In this document: positions 48,445 to 58,107 of the stretch, piece after piece
Position numbering within the stretch: the stretch's first letter is position 1
How the letters are laid out: each line of letters starts with the position of its first letter
Assembly (NCBI GenBank): GCA_016841525.1
Contig: JAENYZ010000005.1
Span: 85,084-149,083, forward strand
Direction: 5' to 3'
DNA: 64,000 nucleotides
DNA from: Anaerolineaceae bacterium
GTDB lineage: Bacteria; Chloroflexota; Anaerolineae; Anaerolineales; Anaerolineaceae
The notes under the pieces: model-generated
The model's input: the letters and a program-made list of their open reading frames with translations, nothing else
What the model was told of the DNA's origin: nothing
Database searches by the model: none
Made by a program: the position numbers and the translations under genes

Positions 48445-49266
48445 CTACGAAGACTTAAGCATTGCCAATGCTTCTTCGGCATCTTCTTTGCTGATACGAT
48501 AGAAATGGGAAGACGCCTTGCCCTCAACAGAGGGAAGCCCCCGCCCTTTAATAGTATTTGCAATGATCATCTTCGGTTTTCCGTCGGGTGTATTTTCTTC
48601 AAAGGCATTCAGCAATGCTTCTAAATCATGCCCGTCCACTTCGATTAAGTGCCACTTGAAAGCCCTAAATTTATCGCCAAGGGGTTCAAGGGACAAATTA
48701 TCCTCGGTTGCACCCTCAATTGTGAACATATTTCGATCGAGGATAACCGTCAGGTTGTCAAGTTTAAAATGACCCGCACTTAGAATCGCTTCCCATGTTG
48801 AGCCTTCATTTAATTCACCATCAGAAATGATGCAGTAAACATTCCAACCCGCCGCGTCCATCTTTCCACCCAGAGCAGCACCAACAGCAATTGAAAGACC
48901 GTGCCCCAACGACCCAGAGCTGATCTCAACACCAGGCATGCGATGTTTATCAATGTGCATGCTGAGCATAGAATTGAAGGTGTCAAAGTGCTGCAGCTCC
49001 TCTAACGGGAAGAAGCCGCGCCTTGCCATGGCTGAGGAAAGGGCGAGGTTGCCATGACCCTTACTGAGAATGATGCGATCACGCGCCTCCCAATCGGGAT
49101 TTTCAGGATCAACATTTGCCACTGAAAAGAAAAGTACCGCCATGATTTCAGCCAATGTCAGGTTGCCGCCCAAGTGCACACCCACTTCGCAATCCCTGCC
49201 TGTGACAATAATATCCTCTCGGATTAATTTTGAAATTTTTTTCAATTCTTCCAAACTTGTGTTCAT
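48445..49266 (-). CDS. Transketolase N-terminal subunit
   Basis: Start ATG 49266 is preferred because AGGAG precedes it; the longer frame to 49305 is rejected. The ~273-residue protein contains the ThDP pyrophosphate-binding domain: RIILSKGHGNLALSSAMA, GSLGHGLSIAVGAA and the Mg-binding SDGELNEGSTWEAI, with ILDRNMFTIEG. Splitting transketolase into two genes is common in anaerobic bacteria and archaea. Its upstream region has a TTTGTACAAA motif (49297-49306) that matches the core of the XRE-cupin operator. Confidence 0.95.
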   Translation of the reverse strand: MNTSLEELKKISKLIREDIIVTGRDCEVGVHLGGNLTLAEIMAVLFFSVANVDPENPDWEARDRIILSKGHGNLALSSAMARRGFFPLEELQHFDTFNSMLSMHIDKHRMPGVEISSGSLGHGLSIAVGAALGGKMDAAGWNVYCIISDGELNEGSTWEAILSAGHFKLDNLTVILDRNMFTIEGATEDNLSLEPLGDKFRAFKWHLIEVDGHDLEALLNAFEENTPDGKPKMIIANTIKGRGLPSVEGKASSHFYRISKEDAEEALAMLKSS

Positions 49267-49619
49267 AAATAAAACTCCTGGTAAACTTCCATACAATTTG
49301 TACAAAAAATGATTTTGAAAAATAGTTGAGAAAACTGGTAAATTAATTGGTAGAGAAGCGAAAAAAACAATACCTTTAATTCATTTTGCAAATATTCCAA
49401 TACGCAGGGTTCGCAATTCAGCCTGGCAACCCGTGTATGATATCATAGTTTTGTTAAATTTGTAACAGATATGATTGGCTTATTCCAACAATAAATTTTC
49501 TTGCATCAACTCAAATATTTCGTTAGAAATATCAATTGTGAATCTGGAATTTTTAGCGAAATCTTTACGCATTGATCAGATCGGGAAAGATTGAATGAAA
49601 AATCAACTCGATTGACATA
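49267..49619. other. Gene-free stretch with transketolase promoter region
   Basis: The only feature I see is TTTGTACAAA (49297-49306) close to where a minus-strand promoter should be. The remainder (AT-rich, 49310-49619) shows no repeat, hairpin or coding signal. Confidence 0.5.
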
Positions 49620-50519
49620 TTAGATACTGATCCATTTTTCTTTCAAAAAAGAGAGCACTATCTCCAGATATTTTTCCGAAGCATCCCTGTATAATTCTGC
49701 ATGGTCACAGTTTTTAAAAATCACCAGTTCCACGGATGGGACTGCTTCTGCCAGACTTTTTGCCTGTTCAATATCAATGATCTCATCCGATGTGGAATGC
49801 ATGATCAGTATCGGTCTGGGTGGCACTCGTTTTAGATCATCAATGGGTTTGACTTTCTTCAAATCAAATCCATAAATCAAACGCCACAAAAAATGGACGC
49901 CTGCCAGGAAAAACATGGGTAAATGGCTTTCTACAACCCAATTGGGCTCAACCAGAGCCATTAAGTCAGCAAAGGTACTGTCGCAAATCAAAGCGCCTAT
50001 AGATTTTTCGTAAGCCGCTGCGCCAACAGCGGCAGCACCCCCCAGTGAAATGCCCATAACGGCAATTTTTCCTGGATTGAAACCTTCACCCAGAAGGAAA
50101 TCAACAGCACCCAGGACATCACGCCTTTCGTATTCCCCCCAGGTGTAACGCTTCCCCTCACTCTCGCCATGTCCACGTAAATCAATCATCAAAACTGCGA
50201 ACCCATGTTTTAGCAGTTCAGCAGCAAGTTCTGGTAATTTCCCGGATATGGCATTCTGTTTGCTGGCGTTACGGCCGTGAACCATCAGAATACAGCGTTC
50301 AGATTCTGGATTAGGGAGAAACCATGCAGCTATTTTCTTTTTATCGATCCTGGATAAAAAATGAACGGATTGATATTCAACGCCAAAACTTGCAGGTGTC
50401 TTGTCATACTGCGGATGATCTCCAATCTTTGTCAAAGTCAGGGCGGCAAACAGGGATATTCCAAAATAAATAAGGGCTAAAACAAGAAAGATAATGCCTG
50501 CCCATAGCAACCAATTCAT
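49620..50519 (-). CDS. Membrane-anchored alpha/beta hydrolase
   Basis: This 299-residue protein has an N-terminal membrane helix (LLWAGIIFLVLALIYFGISL) and then an alpha/beta-hydrolase domain with MVHGRNASK (oxyanion region), the nucleophile elbow GISLGGAA, the acid in STSDEIIDI, and His in NCDHAEL. It belongs to the esterase/lipase or lysophospholipase-like group; substrate unknown. It is a single leftward gene. Confidence 0.9.
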   Translation of the reverse strand: MNWLLWAGIIFLVLALIYFGISLFAALTLTKIGDHPQYDKTPASFGVEYQSVHFLSRIDKKKIAAWFLPNPESERCILMVHGRNASKQNAISGKLPELAAELLKHGFAVLMIDLRGHGESEGKRYTWGEYERRDVLGAVDFLLGEGFNPGKIAVMGISLGGAAAVGAAAYEKSIGALICDSTFADLMALVEPNWVVESHLPMFFLAGVHFLWRLIYGFDLKKVKPIDDLKRVPPRPILIMHSTSDEIIDIEQAKSLAEAVPSVELVIFKNCDHAELYRDASEKYLEIVLSFLKEKWISI

Positions 50520-51145
50520 TGCGACACCAACCTTTTATAAAAATTGACTGTTATTATGTATTGTAATTATATCAATTGTATGTTTTTCGAATTAGTAAAA
50601 TTCAAAATTTGTACTTTGATAATTAGTAAAAGACTTCTCACACGCCTGCCGCAAGCAGGGGGAAATTTACTCCTTCGTAGGTCACGTACGGATGCGCCAT
50701 CCCACTCCGTTACACTTTGGGGACAGGGCAACCTACGTGACACATTGAGATTCATAATCTAGTGGTAATTGTTCGGAAAAAGATTTATTTTTGAAAATTG
50801 CTATTATGGTATATTGGAAACTACCAACTAACAGCTAACAACTACCAACTACAAGCCATTATCTTTTAACAATAAACAAATCCTCACATTTTCGGTGGGT
50901 TGGTCAAGAATTCTACTAAAGGATGACAACCCGATGGTTCTTCAACAACTCGAACGAGGTTATCCACCCCCCAACCCACCCTACAAAATCATGGAGCTTC
51001 TTACAAGACAAATTGCCGGTTTTTGCCAATTATTAAATAAGGACGAGGAACCAGGAAAAACCCGGTCCTCCGTCCTCCGTCCCCCGTCCCCCGTCATTAA
51101 TAATTTCCCAGCTACTAACTACCAGCTACCAACTACCAGCTGCCC
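50520..51145. repeat. Gene-free stretch with repeat-rich junk-like sequence
   Basis: It holds several low-complexity and dispersed repeats: ACTACCAACTAACAGCTAAC (near 50822) and CTACTAACTACCAGCTACCA (near 51114); CCTCCGTCCTCCGTCCCCCG (near 51067); TCGGTGGGTTGGT (50892-50904) and the facing CCAACCCACCCTACAAAA (50971-50988), as in 38226-38432; and GTAGGTCACGTA/CCTACGTGAC (50676-50740). No coding frame looks real. Confidence 0.65.
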
Positions 51146-52945
51146 CTATTGTCCCAACCGCGCTCTCTCCTCATCCACAATGCTTGCATCCAGCTTCTTA
51201 AACAGCGGTGACGGCTTGCTGAAAGGTTTGCCAGGCGTCAGCTCGACCGGCTTCCACACATCTTCACCCGTAGCGGTTAAAGACTCACCAGGTTCATAAA
51301 GCATCACCCGATGCGTACTGAGCTCATCGGTGATTTCCTGGGTGACCAAGCTCCCAAACAGGGGGAGCTCATACCCCAAAAAACTATGCAATTGCTCACT
51401 GGTGTGCGGCAGGAACGGTGAGAAAATTACCTTCAACCAGTCAATCGCCTGCATCGCTGTATAGATAGACTTCGCCGCCTGTTCCTTATCCTCTTTGATC
51501 TCAAACCAGGGTGCGGATGTATCCAAATATTTATTCACTTCCGCTGCAAGGCGCATCCCCTCCTGGAGGGCAGCCCGCAGTTTCACCGCTTCCATGTGGG
51601 CTTCAACATTATCAAAACCCTCGCGCAAGGTCGCCAGCAGCGTCCTGTCACCTTCACGAAGCTCACCTGGATCCGGCACCTGTCCCTCCCAGTACTTATA
51701 AGCAAAGGAAAGTACACGGTTGGCTAAATTGCCCCAGGTCGCAACCAGTTCGTTATTATTGCGTTGATAGAACTCCTCCCAATCCCAATCGGAATCACGG
51801 GTTTCAGGCATGTTGACCGTCAGGTAATAGCGCATCGGGTCCGGGTCATACCGTTCAAGAAAATCCAAGCCCCAAACCGCCCAATTTTTGCTGCCAGAAA
51901 GCTTGCGACCTTCAAGGTTCATAAATTCATTCGCCGGTACATCGTATGGCAGTAAAAGGGGTTTGGGATCTTCTGCACCCATTTTTTCATCAAAGGATTT
52001 CCCAACCCCAATCAACTCTGCCGGCCAGATAATGGCATGGAAGGGGATATTATCCTTACCTATGCAATACAATGTGCGGGATTCAGGATTGGTCCACCAA
52101 TGATGCCAGGCTTCTGGCTGATCATGCAGCCCTGCCCATTCGACAACACTTGACAGGTAACCAATTACCGCTTCAAACCACACATACATGCACTTCTCAT
52201 CCCATCCTTCAATGGGAATTGGTACACCCCAGGATAGATCCCTGGTGATTGGACGACCGTGCAGGCCTTCTGTTTCTATCTGACCAAGGGATTGCTTTAT
52301 GACGTTTGGACGCCAATAATCCTGCCTTTCTCTGAGGAAGCTTGCCACCTGGTCTTGAAGCTTTTCTAAATCGAGATAATAATGGTTGGTCTCTCGTAGT
52401 TCAGGTGTTGACCCATCAATTTTGGATTTTGGATCGATCAACTTTTCCGCTTCTAAAAGGTGACCGCAGTTATCACATTGATCACTGCGTGCCCCAGGTT
52501 TTCCACAGAAATAACAGGTTCCCTCAACATATCGGTCAGGTAAGAAACGCTCCTGTTCAGATGAATACCACTGCTTAGAAGATTCAATGTACAGATACCC
52601 ATTTTCTTTTAGTGACAGAAATAGTTTTTGTGCCACATCAAAATGGTTGCGGCTGTGGGTGGTGGTGTAGATATCATAGGTCAATCCCAATTTTTGGAAT
52701 AATTCAATGAATTCCTCATGAAATCTTTTATAGACATGTTCCGGGGTTGTCCCTTCTTCATCAGCCCGAACTGTGACCGGCGTACCATGTGAGTCCGTTC
52801 CAGAGACCATCAAGACGTCCCGCCCCCGTAAACGATGATACCGTGCCAGGATATCTGCCGGCAGGTAAGCCCCGGTGAGATTACCAACATGAATTTTTGC
52901 ATTGGCATAAGGCCATGCGACTGCAATAAGCACTGGTTCAGACAT
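51146..52945 (-). CDS. metG: Methionyl-tRNA synthetase
   Basis: ATG 52945 follows GAGGTG; the frame to 52957 is upstream of it. The ~599-residue protein has the class I HIGH-type motif in AWPYANAKIHVGNL, the zinc-binding CYFCGKPGARSDQCDNCG, and a KMSKS loop reading KLSGSKNW. The C-terminal anticodon-binding domain has TWGNLANRVLSF. There is no tRNA-binding C-terminal extension. The upstream region holds a structured RNA leader with an attenuator-like terminator (52984-53070). Confidence 0.97.
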   Translation of the reverse strand: MSEPVLIAVAWPYANAKIHVGNLTGAYLPADILARYHRLRGRDVLMVSGTDSHGTPVTVRADEEGTTPEHVYKRFHEEFIELFQKLGLTYDIYTTTHSRNHFDVAQKLFLSLKENGYLYIESSKQWYSSEQERFLPDRYVEGTCYFCGKPGARSDQCDNCGHLLEAEKLIDPKSKIDGSTPELRETNHYYLDLEKLQDQVASFLRERQDYWRPNVIKQSLGQIETEGLHGRPITRDLSWGVPIPIEGWDEKCMYVWFEAVIGYLSSVVEWAGLHDQPEAWHHWWTNPESRTLYCIGKDNIPFHAIIWPAELIGVGKSFDEKMGAEDPKPLLLPYDVPANEFMNLEGRKLSGSKNWAVWGLDFLERYDPDPMRYYLTVNMPETRDSDWDWEEFYQRNNNELVATWGNLANRVLSFAYKYWEGQVPDPGELREGDRTLLATLREGFDNVEAHMEAVKLRAALQEGMRLAAEVNKYLDTSAPWFEIKEDKEQAAKSIYTAMQAIDWLKVIFSPFLPHTSEQLHSFLGYELPLFGSLVTQEITDELSTHRVMLYEPGESLTATGEDVWKPVELTPGKPFSKPSPLFKKLDASIVDEERARLGQ

Positions 52946-52983
52946 AAAACACCTCACTTAAAATAATCTATTCGATAATAACA

Positions 52984-53070
52984 ACAAAAAAACTGGCCTC
53001 AGCCAGTGTTTTTTCCGGAGGTGACGCGTCACCTGATGTTATGCTTCTGGCAAGCATAACCCCGGAAAAC
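52984..53070 (-). ncRNA. metG leader: three-way junction followed by terminator
   Basis: Minus-strand RNA from 53070: P1 UUUUCCGG pairs with CCGGAAAA (53062-53069 / 53011-53018), enclosing P2 GUUAUGCUU-GCCAG-AAGCAUAAC (53060-53038) and P3 AGGUGA-CGCG-UCACCU (53034-53019). It is followed by terminator stem ACUGGC-UGAG-GCCAGU and a U-run (53007-52984), ending 38 bases before ATG 52945. The P2 loop GCCAG is identical to the terminator's 3' arm and complementary to its 5' arm CUGGC, so loop-terminator pairing would compete with termination. No known riboswitch or T-box signature was seen. Confidence 0.6.
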
Positions 53071-53156
53071 CAGACATGACCATGATAGAAACTATCTTCC
53101 TCATATAAAAGAATTATACAGGATAGTGCCCCATCTTTCAATAAAATTAATAAGAA

Positions 53157-54329
53157 TTATAGATAATCCTTTAACTGCCTGGCTTTATGGGGATGACGCA
53201 GCTGCCGCAAAGCTTTTCCTTCAATTTGCCGAATGCGTTCGCGCGTCAAACCAAACTTCTCCCCCACTTCCTCAAGGGTGTAAGCACGTCCGCTGTCCAA
53301 ACCAAATCGCAGCTTTAGAATCCGCGCCTCCCTGGGTGAGAGGGTATTGAGCACTTCGTTGATCTTATCATGCAGCATGGATTTATAAGTCGCTTCCATC
53401 GGGGAAGGCGTATCCTCATCCTCGACAAACATGCCTAATTCTGAGTCCTCTTCATCACCAACGGGCGTTTCTAGAGACAGGGGCAGCATTGACACACGCA
53501 TCATCCACTGCACTTTGCGGATGTCCACACCCATCTCCTGGCTGATTTCCTCAACAAAGGGTTTCCGCCCCAACTGCTGCTCAAGGGCATGGCTAACCTT
53601 ATAAAGCTCGCGGATGCGATCAATCATGTGGACCGGGATTCGTATCGTCCGACCCTGGTCGGCAATTGATCGGGTTATCGACTGGCGAATCCACCATGTT
53701 GCATAGGTTGAAAAGCGAAAGCCCCTGTTGTAATCAAACTTTTCAACAGCTTTCATTAATCCCAAATTACCCTCCTGGATCAAATCCAAAAAAGGTACGC
53801 CGCGCCCCATATATTTCTTGGCAACACTAACTACCAATCGCGTATTGGCTTTGATCAGGTGTTCCCAGGCTTGCTCACCTTCCTTCATCAAAATTCGCAG
53901 CTGATCCTGACGACCAGGTACTGAATCATCGGACAAATTAGCCAGGTCAATTCTGGCAGATCTTCCAGCCTCTATCCTTTTTGCTAATGACTGCTCTTCT
54001 TCCAGAGAAAGCAAAGGTACCAGGGACATTTCTTTAAGGTATAAGCCCACCGTATCATCAGTACTGACCTGTTCAAGAGATGCCCGTTTTATCGGACGGG
54101 TATCCTCTTCACTTTTCATAATTCTTTTGGTCAAAGATTCCTGATCAAAAATTTCCACCCCTTGCTGCTTAAGTTTCAGCATGATGATGCTCAAATTCTC
54201 TACATCATCATCGCCATCGGGAAAGACTTCCATTAAATCCTCAATGGTCAAATAGCCCTGGATGTCAGCGCGATCCAACAAGGTTTCCACCTTCTTTTCA
54301 TGATCATCGCGCCAGCGTCCACTATGCAT
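53157..54329 (-). CDS. rpoD: Principal sigma-70 factor (RpoD/SigA)
   Basis: The 390-residue protein has region 1.2 ([20 protein letters not shown]), region 2 ([40 protein letters not shown]), region 3 ([15 protein letters not shown]) and region 4 ([41 protein letters not shown]). It recognises TTGACA/TATAAT-type promoters such as those found upstream of 10434 and 21265. It is shorter at the N-terminus than E. coli RpoD, lacking most of region 1.1. It lies just upstream of the metG leader on the same strand. Confidence 0.96.
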   Translation of the reverse strand: MHSGRWRDDHEKKVETLLDRADIQGYLTIEDLMEVFPDGDDDVENLSIIMLKLKQQGVEIFDQESLTKRIMKSEEDTRPIKRASLEQVSTDDTVGLYLKEMSLVPLLSLEEEQSLAKRIEAGRSARIDLANLSDDSVPGRQDQLRILMKEGEQAWEHLIKANTRLVVSVAKKYMGRGVPFLDLIQEGNLGLMKAVEKFDYNRGFRFSTYATWWIRQSITRSIADQGRTIRIPVHMIDRIRELYKVSHALEQQLGRKPFVEEISQEMGVDIRKVQWMMRVSMLPLSLETPVGDEEDSELGMFVEDEDTPSPMEATYKSMLHDKINEVLNTLSPREARILKLRFGLDSGRAYTLEEVGEKFGLTRERIRQIEGKALRQLRHPHKARQLKDYL

Positions 54330-54391
54330 CGAGCATACTCCCGACTTTCAGTGAGGTAAATTAAACGCCTGCTCCCCCTTACATGAACAAC

Positions 54392-54913
54392 CTAAGCAGA
54401 TTCTGCGCCTTTGGTGATGCCCTTCAGTGAGTCTAATTCGGGGTGGTGTTCACAGGTCGTTTCGTTAAGATTGGCACCACAAACAGCACACAATCCTTTA
54501 CAATCCGGTCGGCAAATTGGTTTAATCGGCATTGCAAGGATCAGGTACTCACGATAAAGTGATCTCAGGTCAATATAACCATCATAAGGTAAGATCAAAT
54601 CTGTTTCCTCCCGGTGCCGAGATGGAAACTGGTAAAGTTCTTCAAAATCAAAAGCAACAGGTAAATAGAAATCAACCAGGCATAGAACACAAGCTGTTTG
54701 AACCTGTGCTTCTCCTTCTGCCTGTAATAAGAGACCTTCACGGGTTCGTGAAATTCTAACGATACTTTGCAAATCTTTGACCAAAAGATCTTCAAGATCT
54801 AAGGTCTCAATTTCAACAGGCACATCTCGACTGGTCCCGATTGGCTTGTTGTACAAATAGCCAACGTTAAGTCGAAGTGGATTAGTATAATTATTCACGA
54901 TGATTCTTCTCAA
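54392..54913 (-). CDS. DUF177/YceD-family protein
   Basis: The 173-residue protein has the YceD pattern, with RISRTREGLLLQAEGEAQVQ, TACVLCLVDFYLPV, and the C-terminal Cys motif ICRPDCKGLCAVCGANLNE. It is usually encoded next to rpmF (ribosomal protein L32) and linked to 23S rRNA/50S biogenesis. Here no rpmF follows; instead the sigma factor gene is downstream by 62 bases. The listed start is TTG 54913; GTG at 54898 with AGAAG upstream is an alternative. Confidence 0.85.
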   Translation of the reverse strand: MRRIIVNNYTNPLRLNVGYLYNKPIGTSRDVPVEIETLDLEDLLVKDLQSIVRISRTREGLLLQAEGEAQVQTACVLCLVDFYLPVAFDFEELYQFPSRHREETDLILPYDGYIDLRSLYREYLILAMPIKPICRPDCKGLCAVCGANLNETTCEHHPELDSLKGITKGAESA

Positions 54914-55012
54914 TGACTATTGGGTAAAATGGAATACGGTCAAAATTATAACATGCAGCACTACAAGCGTCAACAATAATCAGATAAATTTTGTATAATT
55001 TAGGAAAATAAG

Positions 55013-55627
55013 ATGCAGCCAAAATTACTCATAGCAACCAGCAACCCCGGAAAAATTAAGGAAATCGAAGCCATTCTATCCCCACTTAATCTAAAAATTA
55101 CCACACCGAAGGACCTGGACCTGAACCTGAGGGTGGCTGAGACTGGTACCACATACCTGGAAAACGCCCTTCTGAAAGCAAGAGCTTATCACCAGGCAGC
55201 CGGACTTCCTGTGCTGTCAGACGATTCTGGACTTGAGGTAGATGCTCTTGATGGCGCTCCTGGCCTTCATTCTGCAAGGTTCTCTCCTAAAGAAAATGCA
55301 AATGACGCGGACCGCCGGGCATATTTACTTGAAAAACTATCGGATAAAACCCAACCCTGGTATGCACACTTCCACTGCACGGCTGTCCTGTTATTAAGCA
55401 GCGACAACTACACAAAAAAGGTTGGGCGATGTCAAGGGTGGATTATCCCCAAAGAGCGAGGGAATACGGGTTTTGGATACGACCCTGTGTTTTATATCCC
55501 TGAATACGGTGCCACAATGGCGGAATTGGGTCCAGACATCAAAAACAAGATCAGTCACAGGGCAAAAGCGCTGATTGCTTTAATGCCAGCCATAATCAGA
55601 CTGATTGAGTTGAATGAGCCAAATTAA
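55013..55627 (+). CDS. rdgB: XTP/dITP diphosphatase (RdgB/HAM1)
   Basis: The 204-residue protein has all RdgB features: LIATSNPGKIKEIEAIL, DDSGLEVDALDGAPGLHSAR, the substrate-binding NTGFGYDPVF and the terminal ISHRAKAL. It hydrolyses non-canonical purine nucleoside triphosphates, so preventing their incorporation into DNA. AGGAAAAT precedes ATG. It is divergent from the YceD gene. Confidence 0.96.
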   Translation: MQPKLLIATSNPGKIKEIEAILSPLNLKITTPKDLDLNLRVAETGTTYLENALLKARAYHQAAGLPVLSDDSGLEVDALDGAPGLHSARFSPKENANDADRRAYLLEKLSDKTQPWYAHFHCTAVLLLSSDNYTKKVGRCQGWIIPKERGNTGFGYDPVFYIPEYGATMAELGPDIKNKISHRAKALIALMPAIIRLIELNEPN

Positions 55628-55654
55628 TTTTTGTTTGCCTGAAAATAAAATCCC

Positions 55655-56164
55655 CTACCACTTGTTCCGGTGAACACGCGTTTCTTTATAGCGATCTTCA
55701 GGCTCAGGTATGGACGCAGGATGACCGACAGCAACAAGCGAAACCGGGCGCACGTCATACGGGATTGATAATAAGTCTTGCATACCCTTGACTCGATCCG
55801 AATCAGGGAAAATTCCCAACCAAACTGCACCTAATCCCAATGCATGTGCAGCTAAAAGGATATTTTGAGTGGCAGCAGAACAATCCTGCAGCCAGCTTGC
55901 CCGCTTCGTCTCCAATTTACGATCGCTGCAAACCAGAACTGCCAGAGGTGCATCCATCAACATCTTTGAATAGGGATGGAATTCAGGTATGGCATGTAAA
56001 AGTTCTGGATCATCAATGACAATAAAATGCCAGGGCTGCTCGTTTTTCGCTGAGGGTGCTTGCATGGCTGCCCTGAGCAAATCATGCAAATCATTTTCTG
56101 AAACCGGATCGTGCTTAAAATCTCTTACGCTGCGGCGCGTAAAAATTGCTTCAAGAGTTCTCAT
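55655..56164 (-). CDS. Nitroreductase family protein
   Basis: The 169-residue protein matches the FMN-dependent nitroreductase fold: IFTRRSVRDFKHDPV, MQAPSAKNEQPWHFIVI, and LGLGAVWLGIFPDSDRVKGM, with SLVAVGHPASIP. It reduces nitro compounds or quinones with NAD(P)H; specificity unknown. It lies 25 bases upstream of the RdgB 3' end, converging with it. Downstream partner of the adenosine-specific kinase-like gene on the same strand. Confidence 0.93.
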   Translation of the reverse strand: MRTLEAIFTRRSVRDFKHDPVSENDLHDLLRAAMQAPSAKNEQPWHFIVIDDPELLHAIPEFHPYSKMLMDAPLAVLVCSDRKLETKRASWLQDCSAATQNILLAAHALGLGAVWLGIFPDSDRVKGMQDLLSIPYDVRPVSLVAVGHPASIPEPEDRYKETRVHRNKW

Positions 56165-56189
56165 ATCTCATCCTTACCAAATTTAAATT

Positions 56190-56675
56190 TTACTGCTTAT
56201 AACCTATCTTTCGCAGCAAGCCCTTTCGCCAGGCGATATCTTCTTCACCCTCGATGCCAATTGGGCGTTTGCCATCTGCCACACCCAGGATTGCACGACC
56301 CTCACCAACCTCGATAACAACGACGGAGGTCGGGTTGGCAGTGGCGCAATAAATACGACAAACTTCAGGGACATTTTTGAGTTGGTTAAGAACATTGATC
56401 GGATAAAATCCTTTAGCCAAAAACAAAATGAATGAATGCCCCGCACTGATCTCCATGGCATTTTGTTTTGCCAATTCAATCATCGCGTCATCTGTTCCGC
56501 TCCATCGTACCAGGCAGTCACCAGAGGCTTCACAAAAAGCAAGCCCAAATTTAATGCCAGGAACGCTGTTGACCAGGGCCTCGTGAATGTCCTCTACGGT
56601 TTTGATAAAATGGGATTGTCCCAGAATAAAATTAATCGCATCAGGTTTTTGAATTTTGATGTTTTTTATATCCAC
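56190..56675 (-). CDS. Adenosine-specific kinase-like protein (DUF355)
   Basis: The 161-residue protein corresponds to the small family represented by an archaeal adenosine-binding protein: FILGQSHFIKTVEDIHEALV, GIKFGLAFCEASGDCLVRW, SAGHSFILFLAKGF, CRIYCATANPTSVVVIE and GEGRAILGVADGKRP. The family is reported as adenosine-specific kinase, but the biological role is weakly established. It is transcribed with the nitroreductase 25 bases downstream. Confidence 0.88.
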   Translation of the reverse strand: MDIKNIKIQKPDAINFILGQSHFIKTVEDIHEALVNSVPGIKFGLAFCEASGDCLVRWSGTDDAMIELAKQNAMEISAGHSFILFLAKGFYPINVLNQLKNVPEVCRIYCATANPTSVVVIEVGEGRAILGVADGKRPIGIEGEEDIAWRKGLLRKIGYKQ

Positions 56676-56743
56676 GCTGTACGCTCCTTTTCCGTTTCCT
56701 GTATTTTAACATATTTCCGAAAGCAACATTTCTTAATAATTCT

Positions 56744-56773
56744 TAAAAAAATAGACGCCCTTCCGGGCGTCTG
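56744..56773 (-). terminator. Terminator of lipA
   Basis: AGACGCCC-TTCC-GGGCGTCT is an 8-base-pair stem; on the minus strand it is followed by ATTTTTTT. Confidence 0.85.
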
Positions 56774-56792
56774 AAATCTTTATCTAATTTAG

Positions 56793-57731
56793 TTATTTTT
56801 CTTCAATCAACTTTCGATGAATGGCGGAAAGTGCGCGTACCTGTTCCCCAGCGTGGTAGGATGATCGAACCAATGGTGCGCTTTCGACCCATTTGAAACC
56901 CAATCCCATACCATAGGTTTTCAAATCCTCAAACTCCTGGGGTTCATAATACCGGTGGATCGGCAAGTGCTTGCGGCTGGGCTGCAGATATTGGCCAATG
57001 GTTAGAATATCAACGCCCCAATCCCGCAGATCTCGCATCACTTCCTGTACTTCTTCAAAGGTTTCCCCCAAACCCACCATAATGCCAGATTTAGTTAAAA
57101 CCTCTGGTTCAAGTTTTCGAGCATTGGTTAAAATCGCCTGGGACCACTCATAGCGGTCCTGGGGTTGAACCTTCTTAAAAAGCCTCGGTACAGTTTCAAC
57201 ATTATGATTGAGAATTTCTGGACGGGCAGACATTACAATTTGCAGTGCTTCTATGCTGCCTTTATAATCTGGTATCAATACCTCAACAGAGCACCCTGGC
57301 TGCAATTCCCGTATGCGTCGGATCACCATCGCAAATATCGGTGCACCCCCATCTCGCCGTTCATCACGGTTAACGCTGGTAATGACTGCATGCCTCAAGC
57401 TCATCTTTCGAACCGCCTGCGCCACACGCTCCGGCTCTGCCCAATCCAATAGTTCTGGGCGTCCATGTTTCACATCGCAGAAACCACAAGTTCGTGTGCA
57501 AACATCCCCTAGCATCAAGAAAGTAGCTGTGCCGCTGCCCCAGCACTCACCCATATTTGGGCAGCCTGCTTCTTCACAAACAGTGTGCAGGGATTTGCTG
57601 CGCATCAGGTGCTGTAAATTTTGATAATTTTCACCAGAAGGCGCTCTGACCTTTATCCAACCTGGTCGGCGCATCGGTGTTGTATCCATTACTTCTGGAT
57701 TTATTCTATCTCTGGTCGGATTTGTCGTCAT
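56793..57731 (-). CDS. lipA: Lipoyl synthase
   Basis: Start ATG 57731 with GGAGG is chosen; the longer frame to 57827 lacks a ribosome site. The ~312-residue protein has the auxiliary-cluster cysteines [12 protein letters not shown], the radical SAM motif [13 protein letters not shown], and the substrate-region [12 protein letters not shown]. It inserts two sulfur atoms into octanoyl groups on lipoyl domains. It complements the LipM-like gene at 58540, so together they make lipoate without needing exogenous supply. Confidence 0.97.
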   Translation of the reverse strand: MTTNPTRDRINPEVMDTTPMRRPGWIKVRAPSGENYQNLQHLMRSKSLHTVCEEAGCPNMGECWGSGTATFLMLGDVCTRTCGFCDVKHGRPELLDWAEPERVAQAVRKMSLRHAVITSVNRDERRDGGAPIFAMVIRRIRELQPGCSVEVLIPDYKGSIEALQIVMSARPEILNHNVETVPRLFKKVQPQDRYEWSQAILTNARKLEPEVLTKSGIMVGLGETFEEVQEVMRDLRDWGVDILTIGQYLQPSRKHLPIHRYYEPQEFEDLKTYGMGLGFKWVESAPLVRSSYHAGEQVRALSAIHRKLIEEK

Positions 57732-58107
57732 TATACCTCCAGACAAAATTATACTACATTTGATGACCTCAGCAAAAGCAGGTAATATCCGGAAAAATGT
57801 GATATCTAAAATTGGTAGAACAAACACTATCTTAATATTTTTAGAAAGGTAAACTTAAAAAATGAAAAGTTATAGACCTACCTAAGCCAAAATCCCTATC
57901 TTAAAGGGCGGAGACTTTATATACCCATCTTCACGAAAGATTTATGTTGGAACTTTATACGATTAAATTACCAATCCCTCATTTGATTCCCTGGCAATTT
58001 CTCAATATATCCTCAGAAAACAAGCGCGACCCCAAGCTATCAAATGAATTCTTGATAGCTTGGGCTGAAATTTCTATTTTAATTTAGATTGAATCAGAAC
58101 AAGTTTA
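57732..58107. other. Gene-free stretch with an inverted repeat
   Basis: It includes a decayed copy of the ATAGACCTAC..AAAATCCCTATCTTAAAGGGCGG repeat type (near 57880) and a perfect 13-base-pair hairpin CCCAAGCTATCAA / TTGATAGCTTGGG at 58031-58064 with an 8-base loop. The hairpin has no strong T-run on either strand, so a terminator function is uncertain. No coding frame. Confidence 0.55.

Noticed and set aside
52984-53070. metG leader as a T-box or SAM riboswitch
   Set aside because: No T-box antiterminator sequence, specifier loop or SAM-I/II/III/IV conserved core could be recognised, so it is listed only as an unassigned structured leader.
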